Source: Larus michahellis (taxonomy: Eukaryota > Chordata > Aves > Charadriiformes > Laridae). Taken from it: a stretch of 64,000 nucleotides of DNA. Positions within the stretch are counted from its first letter, which is position 1, and every line of letters starts with the position of its first letter. Below the pieces are notes generated by a model, which saw only the letters and a list, made by a program, of their open reading frames with translations, was not told the DNA's origin and did not search any database. Positions 1 to 12,314 of the stretch are shown here, piece after piece. Both the position numbers and the translations under genes were made by a program. Where the stretch lies: NCBI RefSeq assembly GCF_964199755.1, contig NC_133901.1:50193324-50257323 (forward strand). Reading direction: 5' to 3'.

Positions 1-3000
1 GCGAACACACTATTTAGCAATCCTACAGTATTTATGGCAACTTCTTAAGTGTTTGGTAAACATTTATGCTTCAGAAACTGTGAAACAGAAAGGACTATGG
101 GTGGGAGAGAGCTTAGAAGCTTTCAAGAAGAAACAAAGCCACAGTGGGTTTGGAGAGATAATGAGTGTACTTGAACATTTACTCTTCAGACTTCTGTCAC
201 AAAAATCCTTATTAAAGACATTTGATAACAAGACATTTACAGAAACACTAGACTTATTTCAATTACCAATGAAAAATACAACTATTTTAAAAAGTGAGAT
301 GGGAAATGAGAGGATTGTAATGGCTCTCGTAGGGTGTCTGGGAAAGAAAAGACTGTCCAGAAAAGTGGAGAAAAGGCAAGTAGGTGCATTTGTTGGCAGA
401 AAGGTGACAAATTGGTGGAATGTAATTTGATACAGAAGAAAGCGAGTTGGAGCCACAAACCAATTCAGGGAACCAGATGGTTCCAAATACACTGCAAGGA
501 TGTTGTTCTTCAAAACATCCATTCACCTTAACTCCAGTGCTGAATCCCCTGCCTGCCCAGGACAGCTGAAAGCTTCCGATCAATGATGTACACAGGCAAT
601 GCCCAAGTATCAGTTACAAGCATTACCTCATTCAAAATAAAAAACCAAGGGGTGAAAACATGCAATCAAGGCAGCCTAACGTGAGAACAAGTCATTTCTA
701 AAATCAGCATTCAAAATCATGAAAGGAATCTCAGTATTCCCCAAATTTACATGCTTTACTGTAGTTATCCCTGGAATTTCAGTACAGGAATCGGTGGAGG
801 TTGAGAGCAGTTCAGAATATAAGGGCATCCATAAAGTAGACACAATGCATTCCCCCTTCACATTAGCAACTGTACATTTAATGAGAAAGGAATATAAGAG
901 GACTTTACCACAGCAAAAATTAAACGAGGGAAAACCAACCAGTTACAGTGCTATTTTTCTGATATAACTACTGAAGATTCTCAATTTTATAAATAATTCT
1001 GTTCCAAGGGCCATATTAGAGAAACTCAGACATTTTTGTCCACCTTTCATCACCTTTGTGGCACGCTGATGGAGAGAGACTGACAAACAAGTGAATAACT
1101 CAACTTTTTGGTGACCTCTGCAGTGAATACTGTCTATGTTTGCAACGAGCTACCCCAAGCCTTATTGTTAAATTTGCAGTAAGCATAATCATAATATTAA
1201 AAATACCCAAGAACAAAATAAAAAGTTGCAAAATGTAAGAAAGCCATAACTGGGGTGCGTGCAGGTAATTTGTTTGTTTGCTTGTTTAAGGAGAGGATTC
1301 CCCAGCCAACAGCACCACCGTTAGTCTCAGGGGGATTCTCTTTGAACTAATTAATGAAGAATCAGATGCTCACAAGGACAAATGCAAAACAATTGAAAAA
1401 GCTAGAAATCCTTTCTATTACATAACTCATCTGGCTGAATCCAAATCAAAACACAGGCTGAGATCCAAAGTGGAGGAAAAGGCCAACACAATATAGTTCC
1501 TCTTGTTTGCCTTTAGCATTTAACACCGAAGAACTCGGTGCCTAACCTCCTTTTTTGTTTGCAGAGGCAACTGCACCACAGGCCATTGCAAAAAGGTAAA
1601 CTGTGGAAATAAAAACACATGGCTCAATTCAGAATGAGCACTTTTTAGAAGACTCACTACAACTGACAACCTCAGGTTCCAGCAAGTTCTCAATACAAAC
1701 TGTTTTTTCTGACTACAAAAACACTGTCAAAAAGAGATGTTAAAAATAATTAAATTGGTACAGGAGCTCTGAAACCCAGGAGATACCAGATGATGACAGA
1801 TGCCTCATCAGACCAGCCTCCCTGGCAACGCACTGTGCACAGTAAAGTACCTGCGAGTGTTCCATGTTGGTAATATCACACATGACTTCATAGAGTAGAT
1901 CAATAATTATTTAGGCAGCAAATCCATGTTCACATACCTCTCAAAATAACTCTGAGCAGGGCCTGGGAATTGCCAGCACATGCTTTTAAAGCAGGCAACA
2001 GTATCCTTTCAGAATACCTCTCTTGTTACAAGTAAAACTTTTGTACAAAGGAATTGAGTCTCTCTACAGATAAAACCTAAAAAATATGAAGCAAGTACAA
2101 ACAATACAACACTTGCCAATGCAGGTCTGCAGAACCCGGAACAGCAACATGTCAATATGGTGTAAATAATTACAATTATCACAACAATAATGTTATCTAC
2201 TGTATTTCTCACATCAGGAAAGAGACTGAGGATTACAAATAAGCACAATCTACTGAAGTGATTTTTCATTTAAATGCAACAAGTGGATGACAGTAGAGAG
2301 ACCAATTGCAGCTTGGCTTTTAATTCGGTCAAGAGAGCTAAAGGAACTAGGCCAAGGCCCAGAAAAACAATGATACACTGAACCAGTGGAGAACAGTCAG
2401 CTAAAAGCATCTCAAAGTTGAACAAAAAAGATCACCTTTTCAAACATCAGTCTGACCTGTAGATCTGTACAAACCAGTTTCATACACCTCAGCCAAACTA
2501 GAGACGTCTTACTTCCCGCAGCAGTATGTTTTCAAAACTTTAGCTCCTTTCCAGCAAGTTAACATATGCAACAAGACTTAAAGCAAAACACAACATTTAT
2601 ACGCTTTGCCATGTGCCCAATGCTTATTTCTACATCTCGGAATTCATAGGTTTAAAACACACAACACCAGCACTGTTCCCTTTCTTTACACCAGTAGAGT
2701 GTTCCACACTAAAACCAACGTGTCCCAGCTGCAGGTTCCAAGAGAGCTATCCAACCTGGATAGGTATTCAGCATTTCCCTCTGAAAACCCCTTGGGCTGG
2801 GTTTTTTTTTAAAGTTTCCATCCTTCCCTCAACTCTAATCCTAACTATTCAAGAGACACAGGAGGTTACACATCTGGGACTAGAGACAGTTCTCAAATTT
2901 ATTAAAAATTCAAAACTTGAGCTGCTCTGGAAAGCCTACACTTAACGCAAGGTCTACTTCCTGGTCCTAATCCAGTAACAAGTGAGCATTTGTCCATAGC

Positions 3001-4005
3001 ATAACACAGCCAGATTTCAGCACAGTTCAATATAAATTGCATTCTCTGTTCATGTGAGGCCAACATTCAGAAGAGAATGAAGTTTTGCAGTTCCAGATAG
3101 GGAGATATTAATGAGGCAGCTGATGGTCACGAAGGTCAGCAGTATCAGGAAAAGTACTGACACTGGATTGAAAGAGAAGGAAGGAGATAAAAGGAATAGT
3201 AGAAAGGGCTTGTATTATAATTTGTTAACTATATGTCTGGCTCTGCTGTGTGTAAACACCACCTGAATTCTAGGGTCAAGATGCATCAGGATAAAAGAGA
3301 AATTATGTTTCATTTGTTAAAAAAAATAAAACAATCAAGCAAAGAGTTAGTAGCTATATGATAATTTTAAATAATTTTAAATTGCTAATGTTATCTCTTT
3401 TCCTGTCTGCTATTAAAAAGAAATTACTATCAAAAAAAAGAAAATATAATAACTCTTGAAGCAGACACAATGTAGTTTCCTGACTTCTTTGTGACAGTCT
3501 GAAGGCCCTCTTGCTCTACTATTGCAAAAGAAAGTCTGACAATTTACTAGAAAAAAGAGAAATGTAAAGAAACAGACAAGAAAACCAGACTGGTCTATAC
3601 AACAATGGCTTACATGCCCCACCATGAGTAGTTTTATAGCAGTAACAGAACTCTCCATGAAACCTTAGTGTAATTCAATCAGTGCAAGTGGGAACCTATG
3701 TATAGTTATTCCCAGCCAAGTCTGTACTTTCTGTTTTCAGATTTCCAAGAAGCAGCTCGCAAAATCTACTCAGAAGAGCAGCACTACAATACTACAGAGC
3801 GCATGCAGGTGAAAACTCACCCAAAAGAGAGTTTTGTCTTAGGATCCCCAGTAAATTCTCAGTTTCAATCTTTGGTCAAAAATTATCCTGACCATGATCC
3901 TACATGTGACTTCGCTTTGCACCTTTGACATTCCTTCTGCAGATCTCCTCACCCCTCAACTTCCACAAGTGCAAAGAGCATCCCAATGAAACCAGGTGAC
4001 CTCAC
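1..4005 (-). other. ZSWIM8 first intron (partial)
   Basis: No open frame here resembles the next ZSWIM8 exon, so this stretch is read as intron following the donor at 4005-4004. It is AT-rich with scattered A/T runs. Short open frames such as those at 53-430 and 2606-2945 show no domain and no splice-consistent partner. I see no recognisable repeat or RNA gene in it. Confidence 0.7.
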
Positions 4006-4183
4006 CTTTCATTTTGACAGTGGGAGAATTGGGTCCAGCTGATTGCTTCCTCCATCCTCTCCAGTTCTGGCAAAGGCTCTCTGCCTCAGAGATGAAGGAA
4101 CAAAGAGAGTCTTCTTCAAAGCGATCAGAGTCTTCAAATGAAAACCTCTCCCCGTCCTCCCACTCTGCAAACATGAGTTCCAT
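4006..4183 (-). CDS. ZSWIM8: ZSWIM8 first coding exon (rest of gene beyond left edge)
   Basis: This exon encodes the first 59 residues of ZSWIM8, the substrate receptor of a Cullin-RING ubiquitin ligase that destroys Argonaute during target-directed microRNA degradation. The peptide starts MELMFAEWEDGERF and continues through FEEDSLCSFISEAE and NWRGWRKQSAGPNSPT, which I recognise as the nearly invariant vertebrate N-terminus. The start is the ATG at 4183-4181, matching the known protein. The exon ends after AAAG at 4006 with donor GTGAGG, in phase 1. The tail reads VKMK where human has a glycine-rich stretch before RMRDG, so the Gly-rich insert is absent here. The next exon should continue DGLVIPL but lies beyond base 1. 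The reading frame stays open upstream of the ATG, but that part reads as 5' UTR. The SWIM zinc finger is not in the window. Confidence 0.95.
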
Positions 4184-4499
4184 CACATCCGACAGGCAAC
4201 GTGGGGGAAAAAGAAGAAAGGCAGAAACAGCGCTGCTTGCTTTTAACAGGTGGATGGACTTGAGGGCTCCTGCAATACTTAAAATCACAGTTCCAATCTG
4301 ATCCCCATACTACAGTCCCAGGAAAACCAGAGCCAGTGCTATCTGAGGCAGGAGAAGCAGGAAATCAACTGAGGGGAAGCACGTAAAAATACCCCCACAC
4401 ACACCACACACCCCCCCCCCAAAAAAAAAAAAAGGCAAAAACAAAAGCCGCAAGTTCTTTAAAAAGTTTAAAAAAATGCTTATGTCCACAAAATGTACT

Positions 4500-5500
4500 T
4501 GAGGCGGAGGGGGTCTGGTCAGCGTAGGAGAGCTGCCTCCCCCCAGCGGGACAGGTGCCTGCCGGCCGCACGGAGGGTCTGAGGGCTTCCGACGCCACCG
4601 GCCCCGGGGCTGGCGGTGGAGGGAAGGGGCCGGTTCTCCTTCTCCGGGACTCCCGCTGGGGGACGGCGGGTATCTGTGCGCAGGGCCGGGTCTCCCTGAG
4701 GTTGTGCTTGTCTCACTCTCGGAGCAGGAACCGGAGGGCGAGGGCGGGAAGGGGCAGCAGAGGAGGATGAGGGGGGAGGGGGGGTGCGGACGGGGACAAC
4801 TTCCCTCCCGCTCGCCGAGGCTTAAAACCGGGGCGGCGCGACCTCCCGGTGGCTCGTCACCGGCGCCAGCGGCTCCGGCCTCATGGGGGAGGCGGGGAGA
4901 GCCCGGCTCTGGTGACCGGCGGGGAATGGGGGGGTGGCGGGGGGGGGGGGGGGGCAGCCTGTCGCCGCCGCTCCCGTCGCGGTTGGACCCCGCGGCTCTA
5001 GGTGCCCATGGCCAGCGAGGCCCCGCCCGCGGACGCCCCCCCGTGCCCGGCCCGGTGGCGGTTCTGCTGTCCTGGCGCGGCGGCGGCGGCGGTAACGGCG
5101 GCGACGGGTTCCTGCCCGGCGCGGGCACCCAAGATGGCTCCGCGCTTCCCAGCTTCACCTGCGACACCCCCTCCTCCTCCCTCCCCTCAGCTGAGCCCTA
5201 CTTCCGCCGCGGCGCTTCCGACTTCCGCCGCCTGGGGTGGGGGCCTGGCAGACAGGCCTGGACAGGGCCGCACTTCCCGGAAGGGCTGAGCTGAGTGCCG
5301 GGCCGGGCCGGGCCGTTCGGGCCGTACCAGGGCTCGGCTCGACCCGACCCGACCCTTCCGGGCCAAGAGGAGGGGACGAAGCCGAGCAGAGGCCGGAGCA
5401 GCGGGGGTTTTGCCGTGAAGGGACTATAATGAAACAAAAGGTTGTTTGTGCCCGCACGGGCCCCCAAAAGCGGGGCGGGGGTGGGAGAGCTAAGGGAAAA
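4500..5500. promoter_or_regulatory. CpG-island promoter of ZSWIM8
   Basis: A sharp change to very GC- and CpG-rich sequence lies immediately upstream of the ZSWIM8 start. It contains a 16-G run at about 4939-4954, a YY1-type AAGATGGC at 5131-5138, three tandem GGGCC-like units near 5298-5316, three GACCC units near 5340-5355 and an Sp1-type GGGGCGGGG near 5473. Together these indicate a TATA-less island promoter. Transcription to the left gives ZSWIM8. Whether a rightward transcript also starts here cannot be told. Long open frames on both strands reflect base composition. Confidence 0.75.
5131..5138 (+). promoter_or_regulatory. YY1-type motif AAGATGGC
   Basis: This is a perfect core of the YY1 site commonly found at or just downstream of TATA-less start sites. 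It lies in the middle of the ZSWIM8 island. Its plus orientation could mark a divergent start, but YY1 sites act in both orientations. Confidence 0.4.
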
Positions 5501-7174
5501 AGAATGACGTGGTAATCCTAAAGCTCAGAGAAAATGAGCTGCGTCTGGGAACGCGCGCTGTCTCCCTCATCTTAATTCACTATCGATACCAAAAAAATTA
5601 GGTTAATGGATAAGCCCTTAGTGAGGCTTAAGAGCTGCCCCTTGGACCTCAAGGGAAACCTCCTCCATGGCTTGTTGTGCTCAGATCTGTAATGCTCATA
5701 TCTGGAACACAAGGATGTGTTACTAAAATGTCCATCAGCTGTAACAGTTAACGAATGCGCAAATGTCAGAGCCTTCAATGCCTCCTCGGGTAACGCGGCT
5801 TCTGGGAAGGGCCAGAACCCTGAGCAAAGGCGGTGGCTTTCCACCAGTAAAGAAAAAGGGAGAGTCCGCAGCCACTGCCGCCTCAAATCTTTCTTACAGA
5901 CTTCCATCTAACTAATCATGTTGCTTGGCCAAAGCTGCTGTTCTAAAAAGGCAATTATTTTCAGGGATCCTCTTCAGGAGGTATCTGAGGTAACAGATAC
6001 ATGACAAAAGTATTCACTTCGTGTCTTTTTACGTAGATAAATCATTTTTAGCTGAATAAAATCTCACAACGTTAATAGGCTTGCTGTGCTTTTTTTCTCA
6101 GCAATTTTTGCCATCAGGCTGCCTACATTTTCATTTCATAGGAAGAGCTTGCATACACTCAAGCACACATACATATGGCAAGGTTTGACATCTAATGGGT
6201 GATACTATCTTTAATAGTCTGTTACACAAAAATATGTGTATCAAAGCCTATTAAATCAACTCAGGATCCCTGAAATTCAGAGACTCTTCCTTGGTAGAAA
6301 TACAAGAATTGCCTAGAACCTGTTTTCAGCTAGTGAAGAATACTATTAATTAACAATAGTTGTTGTAATTACCCTGTGAGATAATGACACACACTCGGGC
6401 AATTAGGTAATTACTGTGCTCAGTGCCTTTCTACAGTGTGCAGGGGCAGGCAGAGAGTGATACTTCGCGGAGCCTGGGGGTTTAGGGCGTCAAGTACAGT
6501 AGAATGCTTTGCCTTTAGTTCTACAAAGTCAAAATGTTTAGACCTTGATTCCATAACGGTAACAGTGATGGGATACCTGATACCCTCAAAACCACCACGG
6601 CAGCATGTCAATGCTGAGCTGGTGCAAAGTGACTCTCCCAACAGAAAGTTCTCCACAGATGTCTGAAGGAGGACCTTCATCAGGGTAATTCTAGTTGGTA
6701 CAACGCCATTCTCCACATCTGGTACTTCACTGTCTAGCCCATGGGTTCTTCTTTTCCCTTTTCCGTTGTCAGTGATCCAAGGTTTGGGAATATCACTGCT
6801 GTTTTTTCAGGTAGACTTAGTCCTAGTACCCTCTCACCTACAAATTTACCAGAATTGGAGTTTTGTTAACCTTCCACCAAATCACTTGGATTAAGACTAT
6901 CTCAAAATGCAATGTAATACCTAAGAAACAAAAATTTTGACCTCATGATCAACCCAACGTGGCCCAAAGTCATAGCCAAGATGAAAACAACAGTCGGTCA
7001 CAGTGCAGCATGCAAATTTGATGATTGTCTTCATCCTTTTGATAAAGGATATCTTTCCTCAGGCATAGCCCACTGCAGTCTTGCCAGGCAAAGGTACAGG
7101 AGCTGTTTGGTTTTGGGAGGAGAAAATTTCCATGCATGAGCTGGTATGAGAATTTGAGGAATGATGCAGTTACC

Positions 7175-7200
7175 TGAGCACCTGCTCAGGTGCTCACGTG
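7175..7200. promoter_or_regulatory. Triple E-box array with 8-bp spacing
   Basis: CACCTG at 7179-7184, CAGGTG at 7187-7192 and CACGTG at 7195-7200 are set exactly 8 bp apart. The first two are the halves of a perfect 10-bp inverted repeat (TGAGCACCTG, two bases, CAGGTGCTCA; 7175-7196). CACCTG/CAGGTG is the ZEB/Snail class and CACGTG the MYC/USF/CLOCK class. Function is inferred only from the motifs. Confidence 0.35.
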
Positions 7201-10200
7201 GACACCTCCGTGCCTGAGCCAATGCAGAGTACAGGTTCTGACCTGAGCTCACAAGACGACTGTCTGTCATGAAGGCTTCTTGTCAGCAGGGCTTCTGTTC
7301 TGTGGTTTGAGGAGGATTATTACCTCTTAAACTAAGATGCAGAAATAATTCCCAAATTCAATAGGGATCCTCCAGGGCAGCATTTGGGACTACCCAAGTT
7401 CAAGGACAGTTTGCATCGTCCAGTGGAAAGAAAGAAGGTAAGAACAAGGTGAGAAAAGAGACCGTGGGGGAGCAGGATGATGCTCCCAATGTCAAGCATC
7501 TGAATCAAATGCTCCAAGAAGATGCCCAGTCTCTAGAAGCTGGTGAGAGTGGGATGAGGGGACACTATTCCAGGTAAGAAAGCCTTGCTTGGTGCATCCC
7601 TTCATTACCTTGGGATAGTTCTGTTTTGTCTTGGTTTGTTTCTGGGTGCCCTGCCAAGTGCCAGGCTCTTTGCCAAGAAGCAGCTCTCAGGCTCTCTGCT
7701 CCCACCATTTCTGTCTGAGTGCGTACTTCTGCATGCCACGCTCCCAGGCGGGTATCAGAGCCACAGCTCCCCAGCCTGTCCATCCTGGCAGGGTACGCCC
7801 GCCACGCTGTCTCCCCAGCCTTGGTCTGGGGAGGTGCAGCACTACCCTACTCCAGTCCTACACCTTCTCCCAAACTCCTTGTGTCTGATGCAGCTGGCAA
7901 CAACTTTGAAGCAAACGCACAGAGTCATGCACAGAAGAGACAATGAAGATTATTTTCTACAGTGTGCACAAAATTTCACATAACAAAGTGAGCCCTGTTT
8001 GTCCATGGGGTTGCTGCCTATTCCTTAGTGCTGAATATTGAAAGAAAACAAAGAGGTGAAAATGGCTGTTCATGTTTTTCACTGTGTTAATTGTTGGTTA
8101 ATGCCAGGCTGCAAATAACATCCTGACGCTGGCTTGGTGCTCTTCTCCCAAGACTTTTTCCCAGGTGGTGGCTAAGGTTGGTAACGGGTTGTACTTCCAA
8201 GCAATCTACCACACACGTCCACACAATGCAGCAAGGACAACATCCCATAGGTGCATTAGGCAGGTGAGCAGAGGCAGGACACCGTGTGAGCCAGGTATGA
8301 GGCAACATGCCATAGCACATCGTGGCAAGGTCTCTCGTGTTCTGGCTAATCCGACAGAAATGTTGTCCTGCATTGATGGCTGACTGGATCGAATTTGTAC
8401 TGCCAAATGACCTGTTAGTGCACAGCACCAGCAGTAACTCAAGAGAGAGACACACCTGCCCGATAATGGGAATTCTGGTGGGCTACATCAGTAGCACTCT
8501 GGGTCAAGGGCATTGCAGAGAATCTCTGCCACATGAGAAAGCAGAGATAGACGAAGGTATCACAGTACTTTGTGGAGTGTTGCATGAAAGAAGGGTTTCA
8601 CCTGCAGGAAAAGTGTCTCCCTGGTAAGGAAAAAATTACTTAGAAGATTGTAGGAGTCATAAGAAACTACACACATTGCATGCAAGGAATGAAGAGGTAA
8701 CGACAGGTGAGATTCAGCACCCTGACCTAGATGTTGTGGTACTTGAAATGGCATAAATGGGCAGGGAGATACAGTGATGGCATAAGCCTACTCACCAATA
8801 TCTTTTGTCAGCACTACACACAACACAGCACTGTTAGCTTTTACTAGAATCCAGTAGAGAATATACATTATATCAAGAAAGGGCAGAGGAAAAGACGAAT
8901 AGGAGAGAGATTTACTAATGTGACACGCTTCAAATTATAAGGGGGCCTCAGCACATTATGTTTAACTGCATGAAATTGGAGCAATTCTCATTCCCATTCC
9001 TTCTTCTTCCAGCTTTGGGATATCACAAGTTGTGGAAATTTCCGAAGAAACCTTGCTTTCACTTTCTCAAACACCACAGGGTGAAAGCATGGAAAAGGTG
9101 ATGAAAGTAACGAGGCAGGCAAAGCAGGGCGAACATTTCCACTTCTATCTTAAAATGCATTTCAGGAGACTGAAAAAAATGTGTCTTCTGGCTTGCGCAG
9201 ACCAGACTTGGGTTTGTTGTTCCCCTGGCCAACATGAGGGAGTGCAGGTGTGATCCCTCGCTTCTCCTTGTCCTCAGGGCTATGGGTTGGAAAGGCACAG
9301 GAGTTCATAAACACTCATCCATTTTTTTTCCAGCCAACTTATTGCATGAGACAGGCATGTATTTTCCTTTGTGGATCTCCCAACAGACAAAAACAACAGT
9401 CGCTGCTGAAGAGACCATGAAAAATAGTATCTGACAATTTCAGCAGTCCTCTGCTAGGAAGAAAGAAATTCAATAAGAAATCCTGCAGAGATTACAAGGT
9501 TGCCACTAAGATGGTTTCTCCCTTACAGGGATGTACTTTTTTTTTTTTTCCTTCTCTCTTATTTCAGAGGAAGGAAATTGCTGTTCAAAATTCCTCTTCC
9601 TCCGTTACACACGATTTTCAGAATGCAACATTTCATGAGAGAGACACGTATGAGGGCTCACGCATACCCTGAGGCAGAATTGCAACATTTACATTTGTTT
9701 CCTGTCTTAAGCTCTCACTGGGGACTAAAAATCAAAGAGTCTGCACTGCACCCCAGAAGCGTCTGCTTTTCACTGGTGAGTCATGTGGTGGTCTATAAGT
9801 CATATCCAGCGTGGTTTTATTTCTGATCGCATGGAAAGTAAAACACATCCTTGCTATGGCTTGAATCTAACATAGACTCCGTAACAAAATAAAGCACTCT
9901 AGAGACTTTATCACTGCTGATGCAGCGGGACCCAGCTGTTCAGCTACATTTTGACTCAGCAAAGATTTCATTGTCTTTTCACGTGTGATAACGCACTCAG
10001 AAATGACGAGCAAAGGCAAATTTTTAAAGCACACATATGGCCCTATGTCTATGTAATACATTGGATGTGCAGAAGAACAGTTTCTTGTGGTATGACACTA
10101 TCGCAAACTGCAGATAATTCTAGTATCTTAAGTTCCTGTTCCTCCTAGAAGATCAGTGTTTCACAATATACTGATCGCTGTTAATAATAGATAGGACACA

Positions 10201-12291
10201 TCTCCAGAGACATTACAACAAACTACCATTGTTATTTATTTCAACAACACTGTGCCCGTAGAACAGATGGAGCAAATACTGCTTTAGCACAAAAGGAGGG
10301 GCAGCACACAGCTTGTTCCCCTTGCTCTGCTTCTGACTAGACAAGTGGCTGCGCAAGATGCACAGAGCTCCCCCAGACACTGCATACTGGGATGCTGAAA
10401 GCAAAGCTGCCCTGAGGAATCACAAGCTCTGGAAAACAAATTTGGATTGAGCAGTTTCCAATCTTTGACTAATCCTTTCCACAGGAGACTTTGAACTGAT
10501 GGTGTCCAAGGTTCTCTCTTTGGGATCTTATAGAATACAAACATATGCCTGATCTTAAAGCCTTATTCAAAAGTGAATTCACTGTTTGTGAAGTAAGTGA
10601 CTGGTACATACATACATGGTAAATGGAGTCAGTAAGGGAACACTTTGCAACAGCTGTTAAAATTACTGTTATAAAGCAGAAAACAACAGTTAAGGCTAAG
10701 ACTACATGTATGAACACAACTAATGTTCTTCAGAAAACTTAAGATGCCATTTATAGATACTAATGCCTGCAAGGATTACTGAGTATATTTTGTCTGGCAT
10801 CTTGTATTTCATAGATTACAAGTATATTTTCTTCTTCCTTTCACAGTAACCTGGAGGAGCATTTGTTTTCTTTTTCATGCTGTTCTTTCTTCTGCCATTA
10901 CCAAAGCTGACATTCTGGCAGGCTCTAATATGCACTATAAGTTCACAGATAAATTAAAGGCATAGCATCAAGCTAAAAGGAACTGGAAAGAGATGTTCTC
11001 CATTTCTCAGAGGGGAAGGAAAACAACTGTTATGCTGCAAGTCCTATTTTTTTCAGTCAATAGCATATTTGGACATTTTCTCAGCTAAGGTGAGAAGACT
11101 GTGAAAGCAGTAATCAGTAATCTTTGGCTAGAGAGCAGGTCGGATACCCCATTTACAGAGACTCAGCAATTGATAAATCAGTTTGTCTAGAGAGCGTATT
11201 AGCCTAACTAGCAATGTTATATACTTTAAAGCTTCCTAAATACTCTGAGAAGCTCCTTTTGATGCAGGTATTAAGCAAAACATAAGTTTCTTGGCTTATT
11301 TTCAGTCTGCCAAAAAATAATCAAGGAAAGTTTCTAGATGTGACATTTCTTCTCTATCAATCTACAGGTTTAGAAATCCAAAATGGTAATCACAGAAAAA
11401 AAGATGCAAGTGCTGCGGTGGCTGACTCTCAACATGTCTTTGCTGTAGAAGTCAGGTTTCTCTATTTGCTGTTGGGGGTACAGTCAGTTGCTAAGTAAAG
11501 GCTCACTGTTAGGGAGACAGAGGCAGTCCATTCATTCACGTCAAGACCAACATATATTATTCTGCAATATACATAAGCAGATTTTGGCTAAATGAAGTAA
11601 TCCAGCAAACTCAGAGGTACCTTTGCCCAGCTGTATGTAGATTTTTCTTACATCTCCAGGAGCAGAAGCTTTCTACATGCCATGAAACCTGCTTCTTCGG
11701 ATGAACCTGCACTATAGCTGCCTCCCAGCACTTAAGTCTTTCAAAATATAAAGATTAGGCACCTTAGTACTTAAGTGTAGGAATAATAGATTGCTAAGAA
11801 AAGGTGATTCTGAAGTGCAAGAACAACCCTGTACAATGTTATATGGGCAGTAAAATAGCCTATGTATTCTGCAGAGCCTTTTCTCAGAAAAATAATCTAA
11901 CCTTGGAATTAGGGATACAAGGTTTTTTATTTTAAAAAATTTAATTAATTCTATCTCCCACCAGAATTCAATGGGAGGTTCAATTTTCAACTGAACTGTC
12001 AATTCAACATTAGGTTGTCTCTTACAAAAAGCACGGTTGCAACAACCACACAGCAGTGCTCCATTTAAGAAAACACACCTTGACAAGTTTTGTGCTCATG
12101 AGCGTGGGTAAGGGTCAGCGCTTTCTGAGTTACATATGTTTAACTGGCCCCTTTCGTGTAAGAAAGAGGAGACACTAACAAAAATATTACACGTCACCAT
12201 GCCTGAAAATTACCTGGGCTGCTAGATACAGCGATAACACCTCTCAGTCACTTCCTGTTTCTGTAAGAAGTGAGGGAGAAAAGATTTTATC

Positions 12292-12314
12292 TTTTTTTTT
12301 TTTTTTTTTTTTTT
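12292..12314. repeat. Poly(T) tract of 23
   Basis: An uninterrupted T run, followed by AGGCC. It could be the tail of a very old minus-oriented retrocopy or a simple microsatellite. No body of a retroelement is recognisable on its right side. Confidence 0.6.

Noticed and set aside
4310-5294. 285-aa minus and 196-aa plus open frames in the ZSWIM8 island
   Set aside because: The Pro/Gly/Arg-rich composition is typical of translated CpG islands, with no domain or splice partner.
7585-7983. 132-aa plus open frame with a hydrophobic start
   Set aside because: No recognisable family, no splice sites that fit, and no neighbouring exons.
8087-8455. 122-aa minus open frame, considered as a decayed transposase
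   Set aside because: I compared it in mind with Harbinger-type transposases and found no catalytic motif or terminal repeats.
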